From DAOMOP01 sp035444405 (GTDB lineage: Bacteria > Pseudomonadota > Gammaproteobacteria > Burkholderiales > Rhodocyclaceae): a stretch of DNA of 46,482 bases. This document shows positions 17,764-26,857 of the stretch, piece after piece. The notes beneath the pieces were generated by a model that made no database searches, was not told where the DNA came from, and worked only from the letters and a program-made list of their open reading frames with translations. How positions within the stretch are numbered: position 1 is the first letter of the stretch; every line of letters starts with the position of its first letter. The stretch is from the NCBI GenBank assembly GCA_035444405.1, contig DAOMOP010000011.1, forward strand, positions 1 through 46,482, read 5' to 3'. Both the position numbers and the translations under genes were made by a program.

Positions 17764-18234
17764 TCAGCCGTCGCGGTCGTCGGCGCGCTTGCGCGCGCGC
17801 GGCTTGAAGCTGCGCGCGGCCAGCCGCTTCTTGTCGGCCGCGGCCTGCGCCAGCGCGCTGCGTCGCGCGGTCGCGGCGAAGGCGCGCGCGGACTTCGCCT
17901 TTGACGGGCGTTTGTCGCCGCTGACCTTGGATCCCTTGTCGGCCGGGCCTGCACTTTCGTCGTCGCGACGCTCGCGCCACACGACCAGGATGGTGCCGAT
18001 GTGCTGGACCGGAGCGGCGTCGAGCGCCGCGCACAGGCTCGCGAGCAGCGCTTCGCGCGCGTCGCGCTCGGCCCCGTGCACCTTGATCTTGATGAGTTCG
18101 TGCGCCTGCAGCGAGCGCTCGATCTCGGCCAGCACGGCGGGCGTCAGGCCGTTGCCGGCGATGCTGACGACCGGATTCAGATGATGGGCGCGCGCGCGCA
18201 ATTCGCGCCGTTGCGCCGGGGTAAGCTCAGTCAT
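17764..18234 (-). CDS. yhbY: YhbY-type CRM-domain RNA-binding protein with long basic tail
   Basis: 156 residues. Residues 1-95 are the CRM fold: LTPAQRRELRARAHHLNPVVSIAGNGLTPAVLAEIERSLQAHELIKIKVHG (in part) and the GTILVVWR strand; YhbY binds ribosomal precursor particles (50S assembly). E. coli YhbY ends near residue 97; here about 60 more residues follow, rich in Lys, Arg and Ala (KGSKVSGDKRPSKAKSARAF, KPRARKRADD), likely disordered and RNA-binding. Divergent from rlmE, another 50S-assembly factor; the gap is 39 bp, so the promoters overlap. This yhbY-rlmE divergence is widely conserved. Confidence 0.93.
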   Translation of the reverse strand: MTELTPAQRRELRARAHHLNPVVSIAGNGLTPAVLAEIERSLQAHELIKIKVHGAERDAREALLASLCAALDAAPVQHIGTILVVWRERRDDESAGPADKGSKVSGDKRPSKAKSARAFAATARRSALAQAAADKKRLAARSFKPRARKRADDRDG

Positions 18235-18273
18235 TGATTTTTCTCAACCTTTCGGGGCGAGGATTCTACTCCG

Positions 18274-18897
18274 ATGAAGCGAACCAAGACCAGCAGAGCG
18301 TGGATGGCCGAGCACGTCAATGACGCCTATGTACAACGCGCGAAAGCCGAAGGCTATCGTTCGCGGGCCGCGTACAAGCTGCTCGAGATCGATGCGCGCG
18401 ATCATCTGCTGCGCCCGGGCATGGTCGTCGTCGATCTGGGGGCTGCCCCCGGCTCGTGGGCGCAGGTCGTGCTCGCGCGCGTCGGCGCCCGCGGCCGCGT
18501 GTTCGCACTCGATCTGCTTCCGATCGAACCCCTGCCGGGGGTCGAGTTTCTGCAGGGCGACTTTCTCGAAGACGCGGTGCTCGGCGAGTTCGAGGCGCGG
18601 CTCGGCGGTGCGCCGGTCGACCTCGTGCTGTCGGACATGGCGCCGAACATGTCGGGCATCGAGCTGACCGATCAGGCACGATCGGTGCATCTGGCCGAGC
18701 TCGCGCTCGATTTCGCCATCCACCATCTGAAGCCGGGCGGCGCGTTTCTGGTCAAGGTGTTCCAGGGCCCGGGATTCATGGAATTCCGCCAGCAGGCGCA
18801 GCGCCATTTCAAGGCGCTGCAGGTGCGCAAGCCGAAGGCCTCGCGCGATCGCAGCCCGGAGGTCTATCTGCTCGGCAGCGGCTACAAGGCCGCGTAG
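18274..18897 (+). CDS. rlmE: 23S rRNA (uridine-2552-2'-O)-methyltransferase RlmE (FtsJ/RrmJ)
   Basis: 207 residues, E. coli 209. SAM-dependent enzyme that methylates U2552 of the peptidyl-transferase A loop, a late 50S assembly step. Seen: SRAAYKLLEID (catalytic Lys), SAM motif VVDLGAAPGSWAQV, VLSDMAPNMSG (catalytic Asp), GGAFLVKVFQG (catalytic Lys) and RDRSPEVYLLG (Glu), so the K-D-K-E set is complete. In many proteobacteria ftsH follows directly; here a 4.4-kb stretch with the ravA-viaA-DUF364 cassette intervenes. Confidence 0.98.
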   Translation: MKRTKTSRAWMAEHVNDAYVQRAKAEGYRSRAAYKLLEIDARDHLLRPGMVVVDLGAAPGSWAQVVLARVGARGRVFALDLLPIEPLPGVEFLQGDFLEDAVLGEFEARLGGAPVDLVLSDMAPNMSGIELTDQARSVHLAELALDFAIHHLKPGGAFLVKVFQGPGFMEFRQQAQRHFKALQVRKPKASRDRSPEVYLLGSGYKAA

Positions 18898-19036
18898 GCG
18901 CGGCACGCGCGGCGCTGAGCCGGGCGCGGGGCCGGTGCATCGCACGTGAAGCCGGGCGCCATGTCCGGTGTCGCGCCGGATGCGCACAGACTTGGTCTGG
19001 GTCAAGGTGGAGGCGGTGGCGGCCGGGCTAGCATAT

Positions 19037-19074
19037 CGGGTCGGACGGCATTGCGCGGGTCGGACGGCATTGCG
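19037..19074 (+). repeat. Exact 19-bp tandem direct repeat upstream of the ravA-like gene
   Basis: CGGGTCGGACGGCATTGCG occurs twice without a break (19037-19055 and 19056-19074), ending 31 bases before the ATPase start. A CATATC/TAGCAT patch just before it (19029-19036) could be a -10 element, so the repeat would lie in the leader or at the transcription start. Candidate operator pair, or a replication-slippage duplication. Confidence 0.9.
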
Positions 19075-19105
19075 GTCCGGCCGGAGGCGGGGTGAAGAGC
19101 GAAAC

Positions 19106-20494
19106 ATGGATGCGCTGCGGAACAGGCTGGCACGACTGATCGAAGCGCTCGGCACGGGGCTCGTCGAGCGCCGCCGCGAGGTGCGGCTCGCGCTGCTGGC
19201 CGCGCTGGCCGGCGAGCACACCTTGCTGATCGGCCCCCCGGGCACGGCCAAGAGCGAGCTCGCGCGGCGTCTGCACCATGCGTTTCGCGACGCGCACTAT
19301 TTCGAGCGCCTGCTCACGCGCTTCTCGGTACCCGAAGAGCTGTTCGGGCCGCTGTCGATCAGCGCGCTCGAGCAGGACCGCTACGAACGCCATACCGCCG
19401 GATTCCTGCCCGAGGCGTCGATCGCGTTCATCGACGAGGTGTTCAAGGCCAACAGCGCGATCCTGAACGCCTTGCTCACACTGCTCAACGAGCGCGAGTT
19501 CGACAACGGCGCCGGACGCATGCACTGCCCGCTGATCAGCGTGATCGGCGCCACGAACGAGGTGCCGGACGATGAGGTGGCCGAGGCCTTCTTCGATCGC
19601 TTCCTGCTTCGCCTGACCGTCGGTCCGGTCAGCAGTGCCGGTTTCCGTGACCTGCTCGGCCGCGACGAAGCTCACCGCATCGGCGCACTTGCCGACGCGC
19701 TCGACGCCGCAGATCGTGCGGGTTTGACGGCGGCGGCGCGTTGCGTCGCGCTGCCGGCCGAAGTGGCCGACCTGCTGAGCGAAGTGCGCAGTTGGCTCGA
19801 CACCATCGGGCGCTACGTGTCCGATCGGCGCTGGGTCAAGATCGTCTGGCTGCTCAAGCTCGCCGCCGCGACCGAGGGGCGTGCGACGCTGTCGCTGTGG
19901 GATGCCTGGCTGCTCCCCTGGTGCGTGGCGGTCGGTGCCGAGGAGCAGGGCGAGGTCGCGCAGTGGCTCGCCAGCCGGCTGGGTGTGCGCGACGCGATCG
20001 CGCCGCCGCGGCTCACGCGCATCGTCGAGGCCTTCGAGATGCAGCTCGCCGCCGAACGGGAGGCCAACGACCTCGACTACGACGAGTCGGGGCGGCTGCG
20101 CTTTTCGGCGGCCGAACTGGCCGGCGAGATCGGCGATGCGAAGGGCGGCGCCGAGGCGGTGCGCATGACTTACGCGCGCAAGCGCCGCTATGGCGCCACC
20201 CACATCGCCGCCCGCACGCGCCAGCTCGACGAGGCGCTCGTGCGCATCGAGGCCTGCGCGACTGCGGTCGCGCGCGAACGCACCGGTCTCGCCGCCTATG
20301 TCGGCGCCAGCCTGTGGATGGATCCGGCGTTCGCTGTCCGCATCGACGCAGCGCTCGAGGCGACCGCCCGCGGCATCGACGGCCTGCGCGAGCGGGTCCT
20401 GGCGGCGCGGTCCGGTTTCGAGGCGCTGCCGCGTCTGCCGGTGGATAGCGGCGCGGTGCCCGAGCCGATCGCGCACGAGCCGCTGCCGTCATGA
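19106..20494 (+). CDS. ravA: RavA-type MoxR AAA+ ATPase
   Basis: 462 residues, E. coli RavA 498. Seen: Walker A GPPGTAKS (43-50), the RavA signature FSVPEELFGPLSISAL, Walker B AFIDEVFKANSAILNALLTLLNERE (D110, E111; in part), sensor-1 VIGATNEVPDD and AFFDRFLLRL. The C-terminal half is helical and charged, standing where RavA has its LARA and triple-helix regions. MoxR ATPases work as hexameric unfoldase- or chaperone-like machines with a VWA partner. ATG 19106 fits the domain start; the open frame continues back to 18968 but that part holds the tandem repeat. The stop overlaps the ATG of a 46-codon ORF, which in turn overlaps viaA. In E. coli RavA-ViaA is linked to complex I, fumarate reductase and aminoglycoside entry; applying that here is inference. 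Confidence 0.88.
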   Translation: MDALRNRLARLIEALGTGLVERRREVRLALLAALAGEHTLLIGPPGTAKSELARRLHHAFRDAHYFERLLTRFSVPEELFGPLSISALEQDRYERHTAGFLPEASIAFIDEVFKANSAILNALLTLLNEREFDNGAGRMHCPLISVIGATNEVPDDEVAEAFFDRFLLRLTVGPVSSAGFRDLLGRDEAHRIGALADALDAADRAGLTAAARCVALPAEVADLLSEVRSWLDTIGRYVSDRRWVKIVWLLKLAAATEGRATLSLWDAWLLPWCVAVGAEEQGEVAQWLASRLGVRDAIAPPRLTRIVEAFEMQLAAEREANDLDYDESGRLRFSAAELAGEIGDAKGGAEAVRMTYARKRRYGATHIAARTRQLDEALVRIEACATAVARERTGLAAYVGASLWMDPAFAVRIDAALEATARGIDGLRERVLAARSGFEALPRLPVDSGAVPEPIAHEPLPS

Positions 20495-20631
20495 GTGCAT
20501 TCGCCCGCGATCCCCGGCGGCGCGCGGGTCTCGCGTCTTCCGTTGGGCGACCGGCCCGTTTTGCCGGCAAGGTCGAGCGGTTGCGCAAGGCCGACGTGCG
20601 CGGCCCCGGGGTGAGGAACGGGGTCCGATGA
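20491..20631 (+). CDS. 46-residue basic micro-ORF coupled to ravA and viaA
   Basis: Reads MSAFARDPRRRAGLASSVGR at the start and ends GVR; 46 residues, strongly basic with many Arg, no Cys, no membrane segment. Its ATG overlaps the ravA stop (ATGA, 20491-20494) and its TGA overlaps the viaA start (ATGA, 20628-20631). It has no ribosome site of its own, so it would depend on ravA translation; the GAGGAA site for viaA lies inside its last codons. It may encode a small peptide, or only serve to carry ribosomes across the gap. No family recognised. Many of its codons end in G or C, but this is not decisive in GC-rich DNA. Confidence 0.4.
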   Translation: MSAFARDPRRRAGLASSVGRPARFAGKVERLRKADVRGPGVRNGVR

Positions 20632-22208
20632 GCGGAGCGCCGCAGACGCACTGCGATGTGTTGCCGCCGCCGCGCCTGTTCGAGCGGCTCGAAGCGCCGC
20701 TCGCACCGCTCGACGCGCTTGCGCGCGGCCTGTGGCTGGGCGGCATGACGAACTCGCAGGGACGATTGGTCGCCCGGCTCGACGGGCTCGTGAAGTGGCG
20801 CGTGGGGCTCTTCGACGGCGCGGTGCCGCGGCTGGACGAGACGACATGGCCGGATCGCGCCCAGTTGTCGGCGCTCGCCGATGCCTTCGAACGCCTCGGA
20901 CTTGCCGCATACTGCCGCGGCAACGCCGAGTTGTGCGACACGGTACTGCAGGGGCTGCTCTTTCATCTCGACCTGATCGTCGATTACGTCGATCGCGGCG
21001 CCGAACCCGAGCAGGCACTCGCGATGGCGGTGGCTGCATTCGAGGACGACTGGGCGCAGCGGTGCGGGGAGATGGCCGAGTTGATCGAGGTCTTCGGGGA
21101 TCTCGGCGGACTGCTCAAGAACACGCGCTGGGACCAGTTGCGCGGCCTGCTGCGCAGCGGCGGCTGGCAGGAGGTGCTGCACGCGCGCGAGCTGATCGGC
21201 CGCTTGCCCGAACTCGCGCGCATCATCCGGCAGCTCGGGCGGGCGCGGCCGGTCGAGGCGTTCGAGCAGGCCGCACATGCGACGACGCTGGTGGTCGAGC
21301 GCGCCAGTGCTTCGCGTGCGCTCAAGCGCACGGTGGAGGTGCCCGAGCTCCCCGGCCGGACGCGCGGCGTGCAGCGTTCCGGGCGCATCGCGCGCATGCT
21401 GCCTGCCGAGGCGATGATGCTCGCGCATCCGCGCCTGCGCCTGGTCTGGCACGCGCGCCGCGCCGAACGCGCGCTGCTGACCTACGAGGACGACGATCAC
21501 ATGGACGAGCTGCGCCACGAGCGCTCGCCGGTATGGCGACCGTCGCCGCGCCCGGCGCCCGAACGGCGGCTGGAGATGGGGCCGATGCTGCTGTGCGTCG
21601 ACACCTCGGGTTCGATGCGCGGCGGCGCCGAAGCGGTTGCCAAGGCGGTCGTGCTCGAGGCGGTGCGGGCCGCGCACGAGCAGGGGCGGCCATGTCACGT
21701 GTGGGCGTACGGAGGCCCGGACGAAATCGTCGATCTGACCCTCGGTGTGGACGCCGGGGGCCTGGAGCACCTCACGCGCCTGCTCGGGCAGAGCTTCGGC
21801 GGCGGCACCGACATCTGCGGGCCGCTGGAGCGTGTCATCGCGCGGCTCGAGCAGGCCGCATGGCAGCGTGCCGACCTGTTGATCGCATCCGACGGCGAGT
21901 TCGGTGCGACGCCGGAGCTCGCCGGGCGGCTGCGCGCGCTGCGCGAGCGCGCCGGGGTGCGGGTGCAGGGGATGCTGATCGGCGACCGCGAGACGATCGG
22001 TCTGCTCGAACTCGCCGACGACATCTTCTGGGTGCGCGACTGGCGGCGCTACGGCGGGTCGGAGAGCGATTCGCCGGTGCACTCGAAGAGCCTCACCGCC
22101 GCGTACTTTCCCGGCGCCTTGCGCAGCCCGGAGAACCGCGACGGCACCGTGTCGGGTGCCGACGCGTCGGCGGCCGTGCGCGCGGGCCGGCGACCAGCGG
22201 CACCCTGA
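20628..22208 (+). CDS. viaA: ViaA-type von Willebrand factor A protein
   Basis: 526 residues. N-terminal and middle part is helical, with RWDQLRGLLRSGGWQE and LPELARIIRQLGRARP resembling ViaA-type proteins. The C-terminal VWA domain (about 315-490) has a complete MIDAS: LLCVDTSGSM (D325), FGGGTDICGPL (T394) and LIASDGEFG (D422). No signal peptide or membrane helix, so cytosolic. ATG 20628 has GAGGAA 9 bases upstream. It pairs with the preceding AAA+ ATPase as ViaA does with RavA. The tail after residue 490 is Ser/Ala/Arg-rich and probably disordered. DUF364 follows after 48 bp. The name viaA rests on domain order, size and partner, not on an alignment. Confidence 0.82.
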   Translation: MSGAPQTHCDVLPPPRLFERLEAPLAPLDALARGLWLGGMTNSQGRLVARLDGLVKWRVGLFDGAVPRLDETTWPDRAQLSALADAFERLGLAAYCRGNAELCDTVLQGLLFHLDLIVDYVDRGAEPEQALAMAVAAFEDDWAQRCGEMAELIEVFGDLGGLLKNTRWDQLRGLLRSGGWQEVLHARELIGRLPELARIIRQLGRARPVEAFEQAAHATTLVVERASASRALKRTVEVPELPGRTRGVQRSGRIARMLPAEAMMLAHPRLRLVWHARRAERALLTYEDDDHMDELRHERSPVWRPSPRPAPERRLEMGPMLLCVDTSGSMRGGAEAVAKAVVLEAVRAAHEQGRPCHVWAYGGPDEIVDLTLGVDAGGLEHLTRLLGQSFGGGTDICGPLERVIARLEQAAWQRADLLIASDGEFGATPELAGRLRALRERAGVRVQGMLIGDRETIGLLELADDIFWVRDWRRYGGSESDSPVHSKSLTAAYFPGALRSPENRDGTVSGADASAAVRAGRRPAAP

Positions 22209-22256
22209 CTGCCGCGCACACGTTCATCCCTGGACCACGAACCCTGAGGGGGCCAC

Positions 22257-23093
22257 ATGGAATTTGCCACCGAACTGATCTCGCTGCTCGAGCGCTTCTC
22301 GCGCATCTCACCGTTGCCGCGAGTGCGCGCGCTGCACCTGCCGCCGCCCGAGCTGGCCGGAACCAAGCAGGGGGAGTTCTGCGCGGTCGAGCTTGACGAC
22401 GGATCGCTCGGCCTCTCGTATGTGCTGCTCGACGACACGCTCGCCAGTCTCGCCGCATCGCCCGACCGCTTCGGCCTGCTTGGCTGCGATGCGCTCGAGG
22501 CGGCGCGTCGCTACGCAAGCAGCGACGCGGTGACGCGTACGCTCGGCTTCGCCAGCGCCAACGCGCTGACCCGCTGCCTGTTCGACCGCGCCGGCTACGT
22601 GCCGGATGCAAGTGCCGATTCGATCGGGCGCATCGATCCGCGCGCAGGTGATCACGTGGGCATGATCGGGCATTTTTCGCCGTTGATCGGGCGCGTGGTC
22701 GCCGCCGGAGCGCAACTGACCGTGGTCGAGCTCAAACCCGAACTCGCCGGCGACCACGACGGCTATCGGGTCACGCTCGATCCGTCCGAGCTCGGTGCGT
22801 GCAACAAGGTGTTGTCCACGAGCACGATTCTGCTCAATGCGACGCTCGACCGCATGCTCGCCAGCTGTCGCGGTGCCGAGCTCTTCGCGATGATCGGCCC
22901 GGGCGCGAGCTGCGTGCCCGATCCGCTCTTCTCACGCGGCGTCAGCGTGGTCGGCGGCAGCTGGATCACCGATCCGCAAGGCTTCGTCGATGCGCTCGCG
23001 CAAGGCGGATCGTGGACTTCGTGTGCACGCAAGTTCACGATCGAGCGCACGGGCTATCCCGGAGCGGATGCGCTGTTTGAACGTCTGCGTTGA
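22257..23093 (+). CDS. DUF4213/DUF364 protein, putative metal-chelation family
   Basis: 278 residues. N-terminal part (about 10-95) fits DUF4213 (enolase-N-like), the rest DUF364 with a Rossmann-like fold. Seen: GDHVGMIGHFSPLIGRVVAAGAQLTVVELKPE (in part), ACNKVLSTSTILLNATLDRML, and FAMIGPGASCVPDPLFSRGVSVVGGSWITDP (in part), all characteristic of the family. Members are often annotated as putative heavy-metal-chelation proteins; no reaction is established. A strong GAGGGGG site precedes the ATG. It follows ravA-viaA closely and in the same direction, so it is probably co-transcribed and may supply a ligand or substrate to that ATPase. ftsH begins 219 bp downstream under its own promoter. Confidence 0.85.
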   Translation: MEFATELISLLERFSRISPLPRVRALHLPPPELAGTKQGEFCAVELDDGSLGLSYVLLDDTLASLAASPDRFGLLGCDALEAARRYASSDAVTRTLGFASANALTRCLFDRAGYVPDASADSIGRIDPRAGDHVGMIGHFSPLIGRVVAAGAQLTVVELKPELAGDHDGYRVTLDPSELGACNKVLSTSTILLNATLDRMLASCRGAELFAMIGPGASCVPDPLFSRGVSVVGGSWITDPQGFVDALAQGGSWTSCARKFTIERTGYPGADALFERLR

Positions 23094-23238
23094 TCGGCAA
23101 TCGAACGCGCAGGAAGGCATGTGTCGCGATCGGTGTCGGCGTGCGCGGTTTGCGCTGTTGCAGGGACCGCAACGAGGACGATCGAAGCGGCAGTGTGGCA
23201 CGGCAAAGCGATTGTTTTTTTCGATGAACCCCATTGGT

Positions 23239-23267
23239 TTGCCGGGGGGAACGTTCGCTAATAGAAT
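23239..23267 (+). promoter_or_regulatory. Probable promoter of ftsH
   Basis: TTGCCG (23239-23244), 17-base spacer, TAGAAT (23262-23267), start of transcription near 23274. CCCCATT at 23229-23235 resembles a sigma-32 -10, but no matching CTTGAAA is found 11-15 bases upstream, so a heat-shock promoter is not claimed. The rest of the 219-bp gap (23094-23238) holds no gene I can support. Confidence 0.55.
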
Positions 23268-23312
23268 AGGTCAGTCAATTGCCGCCCGCAACGGGCCAAC
23301 AAGGAAGAAACG

Positions 23313-25205
<1,893 letters not shown>

Positions 25206-25238
25206 GCCCGCCCGGTCATCACTGCAGTGATCGGCAGG

Positions 25239-25265
25239 AAAACCGGCCTTCGGGCCGGTTTTCTT
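25239..25265 (+). terminator. Rho-independent terminator after ftsH
   Basis: Perfect 10-bp stem AAAACCGGCC / GGCCGGTTTT with a TTCG tetraloop, then CTTCTT. The A-rich foot makes it effective in both directions, so it may also serve the converging small ORF on the minus strand. Confidence 0.92.
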
Positions 25266-25325
25266 CTTGTGGGGGAGAGCGTGGCGACGCTTGGCGGCCG
25301 GCGTGCCGTCAGCGCGAACGGGTGG

Positions 25326-25694
25326 TCAGGCGAGGGCCGTCGTCGATGCCTGCCTGCACGACCGGAGCGTCTGATCGTGACCCATCGCAATACAATGGGC
25401 GCTTGTCGCGCAATCGACGTGGAAGTCGGCCGGTTCGCCGGTTTCGTACGACTCGAGGCGGACGAGCTGGATAAACCGCTCGGCGGCCGGCAGGCCGCGC
25501 AAGACGGTCAGCCGGCCATTGTTCGAGCACAGCCAGCGCCCTTCGACCGATACTGCGTAGCAGGTTTCGGGGCAGGAGCAGCACCGCTCGCCGGTCCCGA
25601 GAATCGGATGAAGGCGTGGCACCGTGCGCGTTTTTCGCCAGCCCGGTGCCACGACCATTTCGAGCCATGTTGCCACTTTCCCGTCGATTTTCAT
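25326..25694 (-). CDS. Cys-rich small hypothetical protein
   Basis: 122 residues, no recognised family. Supported as a gene by an AAAGGAG ribosome site 7 bases before the ATG and by its placement facing the bidirectional ftsH terminator. Cysteines cluster as CCSCPETC (38-45), C56, and DCATSAHC (94-101) with H100, H106 and C113, a pattern suggesting metal binding. No signal peptide or membrane helix. Its minus-strand upstream region (25695-25928) is AT-richer than the surroundings around 25760-25815 and may carry its promoter. It could be a spurious ORF: the C-terminal 20 residues look random. Confidence 0.5.
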   Translation of the reverse strand: MKIDGKVATWLEMVVAPGWRKTRTVPRLHPILGTGERCCSCPETCYAVSVEGRWLCSNNGRLTVLRGLPAAERFIQLVRLESYETGEPADFHVDCATSAHCIAMGHDQTLRSCRQASTTALA

Positions 25695-25928
25695 TGGTGC
25701 TCTCCTTTAATGCAGCGCCGACGGTCGGCGGCAGGCCTTCGGCGTGGCTGGCGTCGCCGTTCAATATGCACGATTGAATTGCTCTGATTTTGATCGAGAG
25801 CAAAAAAGGCGCGGATTGTGGCCGGAGCGACTCCCCGTGACGGGTACTCGGCGATGGCGAAGGTGCTCATGATGGGCACTCGGGCTCGGTGGAATTCCTA
25901 CAGTATTGGTACAGGACGCGGGATCTGA
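25695..25928. other. Intergenic region between the small Cys-rich ORF and folP
   Basis: With the small ORF rejected, the gene-free stretch between ftsH and folP would be 723 bp (25206-25928). It holds the ftsH terminator at its left end. Around 25760-25815 there is an AT-rich patch with an imperfect stem GCTCT/AGAGC (about 25780-25802) next to AAAAAA; read on the minus strand the T run comes before the hairpin, so it is not a terminator in either direction. The folP promoter must be here, but no clear -35/-10 pair was found. Confidence 0.4.
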
Positions 25929-26792
25929 ATGGATACGACCTCGAATACGCATTCTTCGGTGCTCCGATGCGGACGCTTCGCGCTTGATTTGTCTGCGCCA
26001 CGGATCATGGCTGTCGTCAATGTGACGCCGGATTCCTTTTCGGGAGATGGGCTCGCAGGCCGGCTCGATGCGGCGCTGGCACGCGCGGAGGCCGCGCTGG
26101 CGGCGGGCGCCGACATCCTCGACGTGGGCGGGGAGTCGTCGCGACCGGGCGCGGAGGCGGTCTCCGAGCAGGAGGAGCTCGACCGCCTGCTGCCCGTCGT
26201 CGAGCGCCTTGCGTCCTGGCCGGTGCCCGTATCGGTCGATACGGTCAAGCCCGCGGTGATGCGTGAGGTGCTGCGTGTCGGCGCGAGCATGATCAACGAC
26301 ATCAACGGCTTCCGGGAGCCCGGCGCCGTCGAGGCGGTCGCCGACGCGCAGGCGGCGCTGTGCGTGATGCACATGCTCGGCGAGCCGCGCACCATGCAGG
26401 TGGCGCCGCATTACGACGACGTCGTCGCGGAAGTGGCCGCCTTCCTGGCCGCGCGTGCGCATGTGCTGCGCGCGTCCGGAGCCGCGCCCGAGCGGATCTG
26501 CCTCGATCCCGGGTTCGGTTTCGGCAAGACGCCGGCCGACAACCTCGCGCTGCTGCGCGAAATCGGGCGGATCGGTGCGCTGGGCTATCCGGTGCTCGCC
26601 GGACTTTCGCGCAAGTCCCTGATCGGACACATCACCGGACGGCCGGTCGGCCAGCGCACGGCCGGCAGTGTGGCCGCGGCGCTGCTGGCGGTCGAGCACG
26701 GTGCGCGCATCGTGCGCGTGCACGACGTGGCCGAGACGCGTGACGCGCTGAAGGTCTGGGAGGCGGTGCGGCTCGGAATCGTAAGCGAATGA
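25929..26792 (+). CDS. folP: Dihydropteroate synthase
   Basis: 287-residue FolP, condenses p-aminobenzoate with dihydropterin pyrophosphate in folate synthesis; the sulfonamide target. Seen: IMAVVNVTPDSFSGDG (loop 1), DILDVGGESSRPGAE (loop 2), VSVDTVKPAVM, INDINGF, VMHMLGEPRTMQ, LDPGFGFGKT, AGLSRKSLIG and the C-terminal RVHDV. All active-site loops are intact. ATG at 25929 lacks a strong ribosome site. The folP-glmM pair is the usual neighbour of ftsH; glmM follows after 65 bp. Confidence 0.98.
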   Translation: MDTTSNTHSSVLRCGRFALDLSAPRIMAVVNVTPDSFSGDGLAGRLDAALARAEAALAAGADILDVGGESSRPGAEAVSEQEELDRLLPVVERLASWPVPVSVDTVKPAVMREVLRVGASMINDINGFREPGAVEAVADAQAALCVMHMLGEPRTMQVAPHYDDVVAEVAAFLAARAHVLRASGAAPERICLDPGFGFGKTPADNLALLREIGRIGALGYPVLAGLSRKSLIGHITGRPVGQRTAGSVAAALLAVEHGARIVRVHDVAETRDALKVWEAVRLGIVSE

Positions 26793-26822
26793 TGCCGATG
26801 GGGCGGGCGTGTCCGTCGGTGC

Positions 26823-26828
26823 GATAAT
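26823..26828 (+). promoter_or_regulatory. Extended -10 element upstream of glmM
   Basis: GATAAT preceded by TGC (extended -10) at 26820-26828, 29 bases before the glmM ATG; no good -35. Suggests an internal promoter for glmM after folP. Confidence 0.4.
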
Positions 26829-26857
26829 CCGCACTTTGTTGCGGTCGAGGGGAAGAG

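Noticed and set aside
23229..23235. CCCCATT as a sigma-32 -10 for ftsH
   Set aside because: No CTTGAAA-like element at the needed distance upstream.
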